Below, one piece after another: positions 46,216 through 58,633 of a stretch of DNA of 64,000 bases (positions within the stretch are counted from its first letter, which is position 1; each line of letters begins with the position of its first letter). The stretch spans positions 29,207,915 to 29,271,914 of the forward strand of contig ML677343.1 in assembly GCA_007922305.1 (NCBI GenBank), in the 5' to 3' direction. The translations under genes were made by a program, and so were the position numbers. The stretch comes from Dermatemys mawii. Taxonomy: Eukaryota; Chordata; Testudines; Dermatemydidae. The notes under the pieces were generated by a model, which worked only from the letters and a program-made list of their open reading frames with translations, ran no database searches and was not told the origin of the DNA.

Positions 46216-48551
46216 GACCATTAAACAAATGTTGTTAGTCTTGAGGAACATGTCTTCCACATACAAGGCAGGTACCATGGACAGAGTATTAGAAATACCA
46301 AGCGTGGCTGAGAGACACATTACTTGTTTATCAGCAAGTCTTGAACCACCAGCCAGATCTGAGCACCTCCAAACTCTGGACAAATTTATATCCAAGTCTT
46401 GAGCTGAATCTTGTGGCATAAATCCATTTCTAAGTGGCCTAGAGCTACAGGACAGCAAGATCCCCTTGGAAAGACATTCATTTGCTTTCCATCATTGCAT
46501 TGCCTAGGAACTGAATTATCGCTACTATTCTGGGTATACATAGCAGTTAGTGAAATTTGGTGCTCTGTGCATGTGTGGAAATCAATGACTAAGCCGTTGC
46601 TGCTTTCTAAGACTTTTATTTGAATATCAATACATTTTTTTCTGCTAGACACTCTGAAGACAACAATTCTGAAGTGTTCTCCCCCTCCCACTTGACAACA
46701 TACGTTAATAAAATAAAAAATAAAATCCAAACAATTCTGGATATTAAATAAATAAATGGTTGCTTGAAATCTTAAATTATAATTTAATTGTACCAAGTAG
46801 TCGGATACTGTCATCACTTTAAGTTTGGGCATAATTTTCATAACCCTTCATGCTCCTGATTTAACAGTGGCCAGTTAAAAAGGATGACTAGCTGTAAGCC
46901 TGTAAAGAGCCAACTGGAAGCTGTTCCAGGTTTTTGTTTATTGTTTAAATTTCACACCATTGAAGTACACAGCCACCAGAGTTTGAAAACTTGCATAGTT
47001 TGAAGGGTTTTAATAATCTGGGAACCAAAATGGGCAACAGGAAGTTTATGTGATTTAATGTCTTCATTTTATGTCCCATTCCCCTACTTCCCACCCACCA
47101 AAGGTTATGAGTATTCAGAAATTAGCAGGAAGAGATTGATTTTAATAAGATCTGGGACGAATTATGACAGTATTGAGCACATATTAACCTTCCCTCAGTA
47201 CTTTGTTTTCTAGTTGGAATTTGTTTGAGAATCTATATGGTTGGCAAATGCCTCAGACTTATCAAAATCTTTCCTCGCAGACACACAAAAAGATGCTCCT
47301 GTCAGAAGGGAATCCATATGCATTGTTTTTTTTCTATAGCAATGCATTGGGTGATGAAGATACAAGGGTCTCTGTTGTGTTTTGTACATTATGACTGTTT
47401 AAGAACAAAACAGGTTGTGTTATCTTGCTGCTTCATTCCCGATGTTTTGATATTATGCTTTGAGGATTTAAATTGCATGCAATATTTAGTAAATCTGGTT
47501 TCAAATAAAGAAGAAATACCCACTATCTCCTCTAGAGGGTGATCCTTTTAGAGAAGTGCACAGCAGCTGGAGGCAGCCTGCATCATATTCTGAATACATC
47601 TACTAGCCATATATTCCTTAACAGGTGGACAAAATGGTTTGCCACTATTAACTGCCACTGCCTTTCCTTCAATGGCCATAGCCCAGTCTTTTCCCTACAG
47701 CTCATTTAGGAACGGGAAGTGTGGCAGTTTATCCAATAACGAGTCAACAAGTTTATTATACTCCCTACCCTGTGGGTGTTAATCAGTGTTTAATTCATCT
47801 TGTTGTGAGATCATTGGAAAAAAGGTGTTATTTAAGGGCAAATAACATTCCTTCCCTTTGTGCCTCTCTGTTTTCATCTCCTCTCCTTGCTAGTTTTTCC
47901 CCCTTGCCATTTGCCCATTCTGCAGGCTCTCTAGTGTTTCAAAAACACAACTATGAAGACTTGATCAGAGAGTGGGGGCAGGGGTTGATTTGATTTTGAA
48001 CTCTTTTCTTAGAAAGAGTAAGCAAAAGAAATTATAAAATCATCTGGGGCCTTTCGAATTATTGCTGGCTTCCAACACACTCCACAAGTCAGCAATTACA
48101 GTTTGAAATATTGAGTGGCACAAAAATTTATGGCTTGCTTCGGTGTTTTTCTTTTCCATTTTCTAACAAAGAAATATATGAAATAGATGGAGCTCTCATG
48201 GCAGGCAGAGAGTTAATGGAGACCAATGTGGTTAAGAAGCAGGGGGTGTTCTGGGTCATTGTATGTTGCAAACCAGTGACTGCAATAAACTACTTAGTAG
48301 GCTATCCATTTGTTTTTTAACACCTTTGCCAGGACCAAATGCAGAAGGGGTGCAGAATGGGGATGTTGTTTACGGGAAGCTGACAGGGGCCCTGGGGAAT
48401 AACATTTTAAGCAGGGAAACCCGTGACTTTTAAATCTTCACAGTTAATCATTCTGGCTTGCTGCAATGGGAGTGTTAGGTAAATACAGAGATAACAGACA
48501 GGGCCCCATGGAATGCTGGGCTAAAACCTACTTCCATGAGCTAGGCATTTA
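46216..48551. other. Non-coding, no recognised element
   Basis: No supported gene or named repeat. Several frames of 60-150 residues are unsupported. Confidence 0.42.
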
Positions 48552-48661
48552 GGCCCAGATCCTCACAGGTATTTAAGTTCCCAGCTTCCATTGATTTTGG
48601 GTGATTTCCATTAAATCAATGGAAATTAGGAGCCTACATACATTTGATGAAGATCTGGGCC
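48552..48661. mobile_element. 110-bp fold-back MITE, perfect 10-bp ends
   Basis: The ends GGCCCAGATC (48552-48561) and GATCTGGGCC (48652-48661) are exact complements. The arms stay similar through 'ttccattgattt', so nearly the whole element can fold into a hairpin. This is a very common amniote/turtle sequence; related remnants lie near 22085, 31580, 41290, 51400, 56706, 58471, 60046 and 62272. Confidence 0.72.
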
Positions 48662-50654
48662 AGACAGCTGCCATGTATGGAGCACCCTCGGTTTGCATAG
48701 AAGTCAAAGAATACTGTAGCCTTTATAATATCACTGGGTTGATATTCCTACGGGTATTTTAAACCAGAGTAACCTGTGTCAAAAGTTCCCACTTCCTACG
48801 GGCTTCAGAATTAGCAAGGCAAGAGCCACTGCTGAAAATATCATTAGGTCTGGAGACTCTAGGAGCACATGAGGAATGATGGCAGTGACCACGACAACAT
48901 TCATAAGTCAGCAATCTGCCCTTTATTAGGAAACTGACTATACAGATAATCAGTGCCACACTAATAGACACAAAAATGAAGACGGAACAATACCATAAGA
49001 TGTCCAGCATCAGTGTTTTCATACTCTGATCCCCAAGGGTACCATAGAAATGGGTGGATTTTGCAAGAGGTGGTCATCTGTGGAGAGTATTTTTTTTTCT
49101 CTCTATTCATGCTGAGACACACCTTTCATTCAATGTAACACTCATCACCATAATGCTTATGCATATGCATGAGGGTTCCAATCCCTTTTCCCCTTACCTG
49201 GAATTCCATACCCCATCAATTCTTTTCATGGACTATCCTCTTAGTTCCCCTTATCTTCATTAACATTTATGTAATAAATCCCCAGTCATTGCAGAATTTC
49301 CTGTGATGTTACAATTGGGCATCCTGAGGTACTGGTGGGTACATGCGGCATACTTTCCTGAACATTACCCATCAATGCATCTTTTACTATAATCTTGCAA
49401 TTTTACAGGTACAGGCTTACCCCTGGGTCAACTAGTGATGTCATCTTTTTTCAGGCCTAAGGCCTGAAAATCTAAGCTGGATTTTTTTCCAGGCCACCAG
49501 CCTGGACGCCTTAATATACAACATTACCTTACTTTTGTACCTAACAGGATCTCACCAATAATATAGGCTCATCAATCCTATACCCCTATAATATTTTACA
49601 TATTTTCACACTTCTAGCTACAACTTCAATCTATTCATCACACACTGATTACATATGAACTAACCATACCAATAAATAATATAATTAAATAATTATATTC
49701 GGTGATTAACTACAATGCTGCAGGATGTCAGCACTACATCAGGTGGGGCCTTTATATCCAGATCCATCAAGCCTTACTCATACAAGTAGTCCCCTTGCAG
49801 CGAGGAAAGTTTGCAAAGAACGGGCCCTCAATCAGCTAAGCGGCACTGGGATGAAATCAGGCTGATTTTTGTTAGGGTCCTGAAATGGGGGGCTTGAGCC
49901 TATTCCACTGAAATGAATGGCAACACTGACATTACCTTCCAACGGTACTGGATTATCCTGTTGGTAGACTTGGGGTAGGAAGCTAAGCTGTACTGCTTGT
50001 TCTCATGCTGCTAGTTCAAAAAACATTGAGACACCTTGAGCATGAGGAATCCCTTCCTTTTATCGTGAATTCTTCATACTAGGATTATTAATTTATTATT
50101 ATTTTATTTTGTGGCAGGGGAAATGAAAGATGTAAAATAATTTCTCAACCCTAAATTTTCATGCACATTGTATAGCACAGGAACAGGTGAAGCTGAGAAT
50201 GGACTCCTACATGGGTAATGCAGAGTCAACAGTGCTCTGCTACTGGTTTCACTATAATTCGTTATGTATCATAGCTGGTATACAGACAGGACAATGAGGT
50301 CTGGACCCTAAAAAGCTTACCATGTAAACTGAATCTGTAACATCCAGGAGAAGAAGAATGTTCAGATCTGAGCTCATGCTGGTTAGAATAGGTCATTCTG
50401 GTGATTGATTTTCTTGCATTCTTCTGGATTTTACTGGATTATTTCACACCAAGTTGAGAGGCAGCCTTTTTTATTAGCCAGGTGGGATGCCAGCACCCTG
50501 CACAGTTTTCTGGTTTTGTAAAATTACTTTAAAGAAGGAATATTTTGAGTAGACAATGGTCAAGGGATCAATAATCAGGTACCCCATACCGTTCCCATTG
50601 AAGGCAAAGGCAAAACTTTCACTAGTTCCAATACAGACATGATTAGGCCCAATC
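48662..50654. other. Non-coding, no recognised element
   Basis: No supported gene. AT-rich near 49550-49720. Confidence 0.42.
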
Positions 50655-50885
50655 TCTGTGCAGGCAGTGGTGTCTAGTGGCTAGAGCACTGAACTGGGCT
50701 TTTTTAGACCTGGGTTCTGTTACTGACTCTGCCACTGGCCTGTTGGGTGACCTTGAGCAAGTCACTGTCCTCACCTTGCACCGTGGGTTCCCCAACGGTA
50801 CAAATGGGCTAATGACACGGGCATCCTTTATGAAGCACTTTGAGACCCATAGAGGGAAAGTGCTATCTAATAATATACCAATTTT
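50655..50885 (+). mobile_element. Near full-length MIR-type CORE-SINE
   Basis: The tRNA-like head has box A ('gtctagtggctagagcactg') and a box-B-like 'acctgggttctgttactgac'. It is followed by 'ggtgaccttgagcaagtcac', the core ('gtgggttccccaacggtaca', 'aatgggctaatgacacgggc') and the 3' 'tgaagcactttgagaccca'. This is the most complete SINE in the window. Confidence 0.88.
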
Positions 50886-51712
50886 TTAATTGCGCTGCAG
50901 AACTTCTGTTGTTGTTTTGCCACTCCAGTTTTAATGGAAGCTCCAGTTTTTAGGCCCTCAGAGAGCCACATGGTGTATATTGTACACAATAGCTAGACAG
51001 ATGTACTGAACCCCCTTAATTCCTACTAAATCCAGCTCCCAGATTTGTCTTAGCTGGGAGCAGAGTCAGAGCCGACATCTTTAACTCTTGGAAAAAGTAA
51101 GAATGCTCTGATGCCATATGATACTGTGTGAATACAAAGTTTTCAAAGCAAAGCAATGTATGTCTGAAAAAGTTCTACAAGCCCTGCTTAGTGATTAGCT
51201 ATTACCAAGGTGAGTGTATTTCTAATGTAACCTAACTGATTGACACCTTTATCAGATTCTTAAAAGAATAGCCTCTGTGCTCAGAGAGTAATCCAGAATT
51301 ATTTCCCTGGGGCTGTTGGTTTGTTTTCATCCTTTTGCTAGGCTTTCCCACACCATCACAGTGAAATTAATGGGAAAGGTACAAACCTGATAGCACTGAA
51401 ATCACTGGCAGAGTTACTACCAACTTCAGTGGGGCCCATTAGCAGGATCGGGCCCTTACATTTGATTTGCTCAGCCCTCCTTTCTGACAAGCATCTTCCT
51501 GGAATAAATACAAACCTTTACTTCTTCAACAGCCTGATAGGATATTTTAAAATGTACAGTGTTGTAGTAGCCATGTTGATCCCAGGATATGAACTAGACT
51601 CTCATATTTTATAATCGGTCACATTTTTTTGTCAAGTGTTCAGTTTCACTGTCGATCACACACAGAAAGGGCCCTTTAATTAAAGCAATGCTTCATTTTT
51701 CCTATAAACAAC
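50886..51712. other. Non-coding, no recognised element
   Basis: No gene. A fold-back remnant ('acttcagtggggcccattag') lies near 51422. Confidence 0.42.
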
Positions 51713-51957
51713 CATCAAATCCAAAAGTGACAAAGAGTCCTGTGGCAAAGAGTCCTGTGACACCTTATAGACTAGCAGATGTATTGAAGCATAAGCTTTT
51801 GTGGGTGAATACATGCATCTGACAAAGTGGGTATTCGCCCATGAAAGCTTATGCTCCAATATGTCCGTTAGGCTATAAGGTGTCATAGGACTCTTTGTCA
51901 CTTTTGCAGATCCAGAATAACACAGCTACCCCTCTGACACTTAACATCAAATCCAAA
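51713..51957 (+). mobile_element. Head-to-head palindromic retroelement with 13-bp TSD (copy 3)
   Basis: Same family and architecture as 4625-4854, with identical CATCAAATCCAAA repeats at 51713-51725 and 51945-51957. The right arm is complete to 'acagctacccctctgacact'. The left arm is reversed and begins at 'agtgacaaagagtcctgtgg'. The left arm holds a tandem duplication of 'caaagagtcctgtg' (about 51731-51759) and lacks some bases at the head junction. The hammerhead-like core of the right arm is CTGACAA (51819-51825), with G8 changed. Confidence 0.8.
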
Positions 51958-53879
51958 TTAACCTTCAGTTAGAATCATTCTAGTTTAGTGCTGCAAATGA
52001 GAAATTGACCGTATCCTGGCAGCTTTAGAATGAATTAATGTTCTCTAACATCTGAAGGGTACTAGGGAAATATTTTCCTATAGCAGCCCAATATCTTTGG
52101 TCTTGTTATATATATGCCAGTAAGGCAACTGTGGGTATAGATAAGCTCTTATCTAAAGGATATGACACTTAGCTTTACAGTCCACACACTTACTTAACAA
52201 TTGCTACTGAGTTTATTGCACCCCATTATGCTCAGCACAATCATGATTATCTCTAACGAGGGAGCAATGTGTTGGTTTTAGTGTAAGACAGGGTCTCTTG
52301 TTATAAACAAGTGCTTCAGCAGTTAGCAGCCAGCTGATAATAGAAGGGGCTTTTCCACATCAATTTAAACTAGTGGCAGACTGAAGCACGTTTTATGGTC
52401 TCAAAGTGTGTGTTAGGAATTAAATGCATAGTGCAGGTCGACAAGGAGTCATTGGACTCTAAGGTGTATCCACATTTAGGAAGGAGAGCTCAACCTCCCA
52501 CTGTTTTTAAACCGATGATGCGACTAATCACAAGAAGAAAACTGACATGGATAAAAACAATCCTCCTTCAATAACTTGCTTTGTGTTGCAGAAGCAAAAG
52601 CATAAAATCACACCTAGGAAAAAAAATCCTGAAGTAATTTTCCTCTGAGCTCCAGGATACTAATGCAGGGCTAATGCCTCATTAAAGGAGTGGTGGAGTA
52701 TATTTAGAGAAGATGAGAGGACAAGAGGAAAGAATGTATTTTTCTTTTCTTCTCCCTAAATCCTTCTCCATGAAAGCCCAGAAATATGTCCAATCACTAC
52801 AATAATTTACTGAGTCACAATGTTTTGTTCAACATTTTATTGTATTTTTAAGTATGGAAAGCAGACAGAAAAGAAAACTTTAGTATCCACTAAGGGAAGC
52901 CTGTGGAAAGAACAGCACAACCGAGAAATGCACAAAATGAATAGGATGAAAAGGGGCAAAATAAACATCAGCACCCTATGTGCAACAGATAGGAAGTAGT
53001 ATTAATACCATCAGAAGTAAAATACAACAACCTGTTACTCTGAGGAATTAGGATACTGTTCAGCTCAATTGTATATTCACAAAAATTTACATTTTGTTCA
53101 TGTCATGTCAGTCTTACTATTGAATTACTGCACATCGCTTGCTTACCTACAAGCAATTGTTGATGGGAAGAGGAAGTATTTCAACTTCCAAATAAATCTG
53201 CACGAAATATTTCAATTAGGCAAATTCTTTTAAGTCCTGTTGCTACTTTTCCTATTGAAATAAATGCAGAATTCGTTTTTTTCCCCTTTTACATCTCATC
53301 AAGGCGTGATATCATGGTTGTCTTTAATATGCACGATCTGATAGGCAGAACACTTTTTTCTTTTACTTACCCATTTAGACAGTAGCAAAAAAAATGGAAA
53401 AAGAAATGGTTTTTTTTTTGCAAGCCAGAAATGTATTAATCACGTGCAATAAACAAACTAATTGAGTTTGCTCCCTTTCCACCGATTTCGTTGAATAAAG
53501 TCGTTTAATAAATTCCCTGTATAAGTGATACACATACTTCTTAAATAAATGAAGCCAAGCCTACTGGAATATAATTGCTAACCTTTGAATTTGTCCTTTC
53601 CTATCACATAAGCCATAAGGATCGTTAACTTTTGACTGGGAACATCATGTTATATATAAACCACTCTGCTAAAGCACACTGAATATCCCTTCCTGTTGTA
53701 ATAAGTCCCCTTTGTTCATAAAGATGACTGAATTATTATATAGCCCCAGTGGCAAGAATAAAAGAGAGAACGAATCTAACACAGATGGGATAGCAGGGGG
53801 CTTGTCAGTTACAATGGTAACTGAATGATCTAATTTTTAAAGCTATTTTACTATCAAAGAGAAGAATGAAAAAAATCCT
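51958..53879. other. Non-coding, no recognised element
   Basis: AT-rich, no named repeat and no supported exon. Confidence 0.42.
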
Positions 53880-56800
53880 ACGCGGACAAACACAACTTTA
53901 CTTTACATCCATCATTTAAAACTCTCCGGGCGTTATTAACTCAGCGCAGTTTCTTGCTTTTGCTTGGTTCTGCTTCTCCTACTTGATTTTTTTTTCTTAT
54001 AAGTTTGTGTGTGTGCTCATTTGCTTGGGTTAATAAAACTAGCGTTTCCCATTTTGGGGTGCCTCCGGGATAGCGTGAGCTCGGATGTCAAATGGCTAAT
54101 GAAGGGACTTCAGAGGTCTCCCAAGTGTCCGCAGCAGCAGTGTGTAGAGAGTCTCATAAAGTATACACGCCACTTTGGCTACAATTTGTTTTGTCTGTTG
54201 GTTTCCCGGGTCCTCCAGCCCAGATCAGTTGCAACGTACAATTGCATTGACTGCGGGGTTTTACATGGCACTTAAAGCACCAGCAGCTCTTTCTCTCTTG
54301 TAGGGGCTGTAATAAAATAAAATAACATGAAATAAAAATGTGGCATTTTTCGGGCATTCCTCGGAAAGGGTTGTGGGAACAGTTCAGGAATAAGCACATC
54401 ATACATTAAAGGAGGAATGCGTCGAATGGAGATCAAGGGGGTAAAATGACCTGGGAATAAAACTGAGAAAATATTCTGCTATTTAAAGATCTTGTTTTGG
54501 GGGAGGGGGAGCTGCCTTTTTGGGGTTGTTTTTATTCCAATGTATTTTTGGCTAAATAAATATTTCTTTGTGGCGTTTCAGGTTCGCTGTGGTGCGAGAG
54601 AGGTGACAGTGAAGAATGGCTGTAGTCTGTGGTAGGTCTGATTGGTATAGGAAGAGAATTTGCCCTGGGATGCATATAGAATATACCCAGTCCCCTGGGC
54701 ATTCTCCTCTTCCAGCTATTTTTGATTCGATCAGCTCATCACTGATCCCATAAATTGGTTTTATTCTGATTAATCGGCGCGGGCGAGGGGCACAACCAAC
54801 CACCCCACTCCCGGCCACATGTTGTAATATACATAGTTTGAGACTCATTGAAAGGGACCAGACCCTGCTCCATTTCATGCCAGTTGCAAAAGTCCTTTGA
54901 CTTCAAGGGGAGCAACAGTAAATCCCAGGTAGAAGATGGCAGGCGAGAATTTTATTCTCAGACAAAAATCAGCCACTCTCAGATTTCCCCCCCTTCCAGA
55001 CATACATTGCTCGAGCAGAGTTAATGCAGTTTCACTGCAATCCCTTTGCACTCGCTTTTCTACAGCAAATTACTTTGCACTTCCAATCGGCACCGCTGGT
55101 TTTTGTTTTGCTTTGTTTTAGACCTTCCGCTTTCAATAGGAAGCTACTGTTCAATAGCCCAGGGTCTGCTATCAAACCTTATCTCTCATTTCTAGGAGCG
55201 CCACCAAGCTGCCAGATGAAAGGGACCGGCCATACAACTTTCCACCGAGTTTGGGAATGATTTTTTCTCATCTGTGGCACCCAGATCGGACTTCTGATCC
55301 CCCACATGGGAGGGGGGCATATTCACGTTGGGGGCTCCCTTCCCGCCTCCCCCTCCCTTATATTGTAGAAAGGCTGGGAGGCTTATGAGGTCAAGATGGC
55401 TCGGCTGTATACTGGGAATGGCACAACGGAAAGTTGTCACCCTTCAAACAAAAGGCCTATTGTGGAGCCCAAAGATCATCGGCAGTCATAGCTTTCCTAA
55501 GGCGCAGATCTCTCGCCGAGGTTACACCAGCAGCGTTAATCTCCTAGGCACTGTTTATAGAGCCCACTCATCCATGGGGTGAGCGGAACCCAGCCAATTT
55601 ACCAAAGGACGTTCTTTATTCAATCTATGCATACAGAGACCGTGGGGTTGCTGTTAGCAGTGAGCGTCCCGGGTCACCTAGCCTTGGCTTATCTGCAGGC
55701 TGGCGGACCCGTGGGCAGGGCGCGTTGCAAACCTTCACGCTGCTGTTTTGCAGCGCGCGTTATGCATCGAGTAAACTGGATGTTAGGAAGTCAGAGAGGG
55801 AGAGAGAGGCAGCCCTGTTTTCAAAGGTCTCTGCTGAAACACATCTTGGTTGCATTTGAGTGTCATTTATCAATACCCCTCTACGCTCTCCTAACCATGG
55901 GCTTGGAGGTCCCCAGTAGCATGAGGGGATATTGCGTGATCCGTCGTATTTGAATATCGAGGTATAAAGCATGCATCATCTTTAGCTATTTCGTTAGTTT
56001 GCACAATGCGAACATTTGCTAATATTTTTTAAAGCCCCATAGAAAATGGAATAGATTCCACACTGAATGTGTGTCACGCTTTGCAGTTATGGACAGAAAT
56101 TTCTTGGGGAGGGGGGGTTGAATTATTAGTACTGGCCACGTAGCTAATGATTTGATTTTCAGTCATAAACACGCCTCAGCTGTTCGAAATATGAATCAGA
56201 AACAGGAAAAAAAATAATGTAAAAGGGGGGGGGATATCTTTGTGAGGAACCCGTAGAAAGACCAGACAAGTCATCGCTGCTTCAGTCAGGAGTTGTCTGT
56301 GAACTGAAACGCGTTTTTAATGGAACAAGCGCAGAAACTCTGTTTCATTCTCCATCGTGTTTACTCCCGCTCCTCGTGAATGAAAAACAGCCCCTTTGAA
56401 TGGAGTTTTACACATTGCACGTGTAGAAGCCACGTTTTAACTGGGGGGAGAGGGAATTGCGGGAATTCTTTTGATCTCGGTATTTTTTTCTTGATCTGGG
56501 TTAATTTCGGCCCATGCCAGCTCCCATGTGTCACTGAACTTTTGCTTTCCTTGGGTGTGTTTGGAAATTAAAAATCAACAAACAATAATGTGTCTTTGGT
56601 GACCCAGCGCCTTCGTCCTAAGCGTGTTTCCCGAGTTGGGAACGCATAGATTCATCACAGCTTCTGCCGGGAGTTCAAGTGAAGTCAGCTGCTTTTATAA
56701 CCTAAGGCCAAATTCTTCTATCCAGAGCAACTCCTAATCGCAATGGAATTGCTCTGGATTTACTCCGATCTCAGGGACCACATGGACATTAGACTTTATA

Positions 56801-57420
56801 TCACTCCAATTCTTTCTCTTCCTCTGCCCTCCCCGGGAGACAGACACAATGAAATTTACAACCGATTATGACATCCCACACTTGGAAGAAAACTATAAAC
56901 AAACACAAATCAAGTACTTTAGCATTCTGTGTTGCCATTCCGGTGGAGATGAGTTTACCTCTCAAAACACGGACTGAGAAACGTTTTAAGATCAAACGAA
57001 GAATATTTTGTGGTCAAGTGAACAAGTAGTTTGCAGGATTGGACCGAACAAAGCCGAATCGCTGTCATGTTTACCAAAGCGAGTTAAGTTTTGGGCTCCT
57101 GCAAGCGGTGTGAACACTTCGCACGTTTGTAAACTGCAGTTTTGTTTTGTATTATGACCTTAGGCCAGCCGTTAGGGAGAGGAAAGTCCTGCAGCCTCCG
57201 ATATCTACCTTGCCCTCTTCCCCCGCCCCCCCAAATTTATATCTTGATTACTCCCCACTGGAAAAATGCACGATCTTTGTGAACTTGTTGTGTTTCCTCG
57301 ATTGATTGTTTAGTTAGCGATGTTGCCAACTTCCTGATGGTTCATTTCTGATTCTGCAAACGAACTGCGTTTCCTTTTTGACTTGCCTGAGGGAGAGAGA
57401 GAGACAACAGAGGAGATCGG
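53880..57420. promoter_or_regulatory. CpG-richer, repeat-poor interval; possible regulatory region
   Basis: By eye CpG dinucleotides are more frequent here than elsewhere (for example 'cggcgcgggcgagggg' at 54775-54790, 'cagcgcgcgttatgcatcga' near 55753, 'ctccgggcgttattaactca' near 53924). Recognisable transposons are nearly absent apart from a short fold-back remnant near 56706. It holds many short open frames but none with a domain or convincing splice sites. It could be a promoter-proximal region or a cluster of conserved enhancers of a nearby gene; no gene can be named. Confidence 0.35.
56706..56785. mobile_element. Fold-back MITE remnant
   Basis: 'tatccagagcaactcc' is nearly complementary to 'ggaattgctctggattta', forming a short hairpin. 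Same general family style as 58471-58568. Confidence 0.5.
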
Positions 57421-58470
57421 GGGCTGTTGGACTCATCAACCTGTACGTACCGGACCTTTCTCTTGCCTCTGCACTTTCAGTCCCCTTCTCACCCTCCTCC
57501 CTCTTCCTTTCCAAGCCTGGAGTTTGCATATTCAGCCAGGGACATTCTAAAATCTCCCACCCCATATTCTCAGTTTGTGTGTTGCAGGAATCCCAGCAAA
57601 ACTGCCTGTCCCTAAGAAAAAAGACCCTAGGCAAATGCATGACTGGAAACAAATTATTGTCTGCAATGCATTGGCTTTCCCTAATCATGTTTTGTCATAA
57701 CAGTGGAGACCTACTTTATACAACATTAGACATTATTAAACAATCAATTTGCTTTTACTCCACACTAACATCCTACCCCTTCAGATTATTAAAGATAGAA
57801 CAAAACCTCAGAATATAGGTACAAAAATAAAATATGCCCCTCTCTTTGGGGGGGACATGTTTCTGGAGAATATTAGAGATTTCCACAAAGATATTTTACA
57901 TTATTTGCTGGGGCCAGGTGTAAATATTTTATTCCTCCCTTTTATGTATGTATTTATTTTAAATGTTTTTTCTTTTTATAAACCTATTCTTTGTATTTCA
58001 TATCTTAATATATTTTTTAATTCACACAAAAATGGAGGTTAAAAAAATCCTGGAACAACCATAGCAAAATGTAAAGAATGGTTATGGTTTTTTTCTTCAA
58101 ACTCTGGAATGCAGGGTAATGTTCATAACTGAAATCAACAGTGAGTTCTAACATGTCTGCAGCAGGTCAGACTTTGAAGAAGAAGACCGGCCTGATCCAA
58201 AGTCCACTGGAATCAAAGGGAACTTTGCATCAGGTCCTAATGGAATAAATTGGAGGAAAATATTAGAAGCTTGGAAAATATCCGTGACTCACAGAGAATA
58301 GTGTTTTGTTTAGTTGTATCTGGGCCAGAGTAGAGCAAATTTAAGCTGGTTAGTATCTGTAGATCTGAAATTATTTGAAGGTCATTAGGAATTTAAAGTG
58401 GAGTAAAAGTCTGGCTCTATTTAAATTAATTGCAAAACAGGGCCAGGATTCCACTCTAACACTCACTGTA

Positions 58471-58568
58471 GGTCAAATTCGATTTGTTACACTGAGGTAA
58501 ATCCAGAATAACTTCATTGCAGTCAGTAGAGTTACCATACTGGTGTAACTGACAGCAGAATTTGGTTC
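58471..58568. mobile_element. Fold-back MITE, about 98 bp
   Basis: The left edge 'ggtcaaattcgatttgttac' and the complement of the right edge, 'gaaccaaattctgctgtcag' 'ttacac', are similar. The middle has 'gtaaatccagaataacttca' opposite 'agagttaccatactggtgta'. A hairpin-forming, non-coding turtle/amniote repeat. Confidence 0.6.
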
Positions 58569-58602
58569 AGGGTGTGAGTCAGTACATGGGTGCATCCAGG
58601 CA

Positions 58603-58633
58603 TGTGTGTGTGTGTGTGCGCGCGCGTGCGCGC
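58603..58633. repeat. (TG)n(CG)n alternating purine-pyrimidine tract
   Basis: Alternating GT repeats pass directly into GC alternation. Such a tract is a classical candidate for left-handed Z-DNA. Confidence 0.9.

Noticed and set aside
46386..46841. 151-residue open frame on the minus strand
   Set aside because: No domain or splice support; parts are strongly AT-rich and it overlaps unrelated frames on the plus strand.
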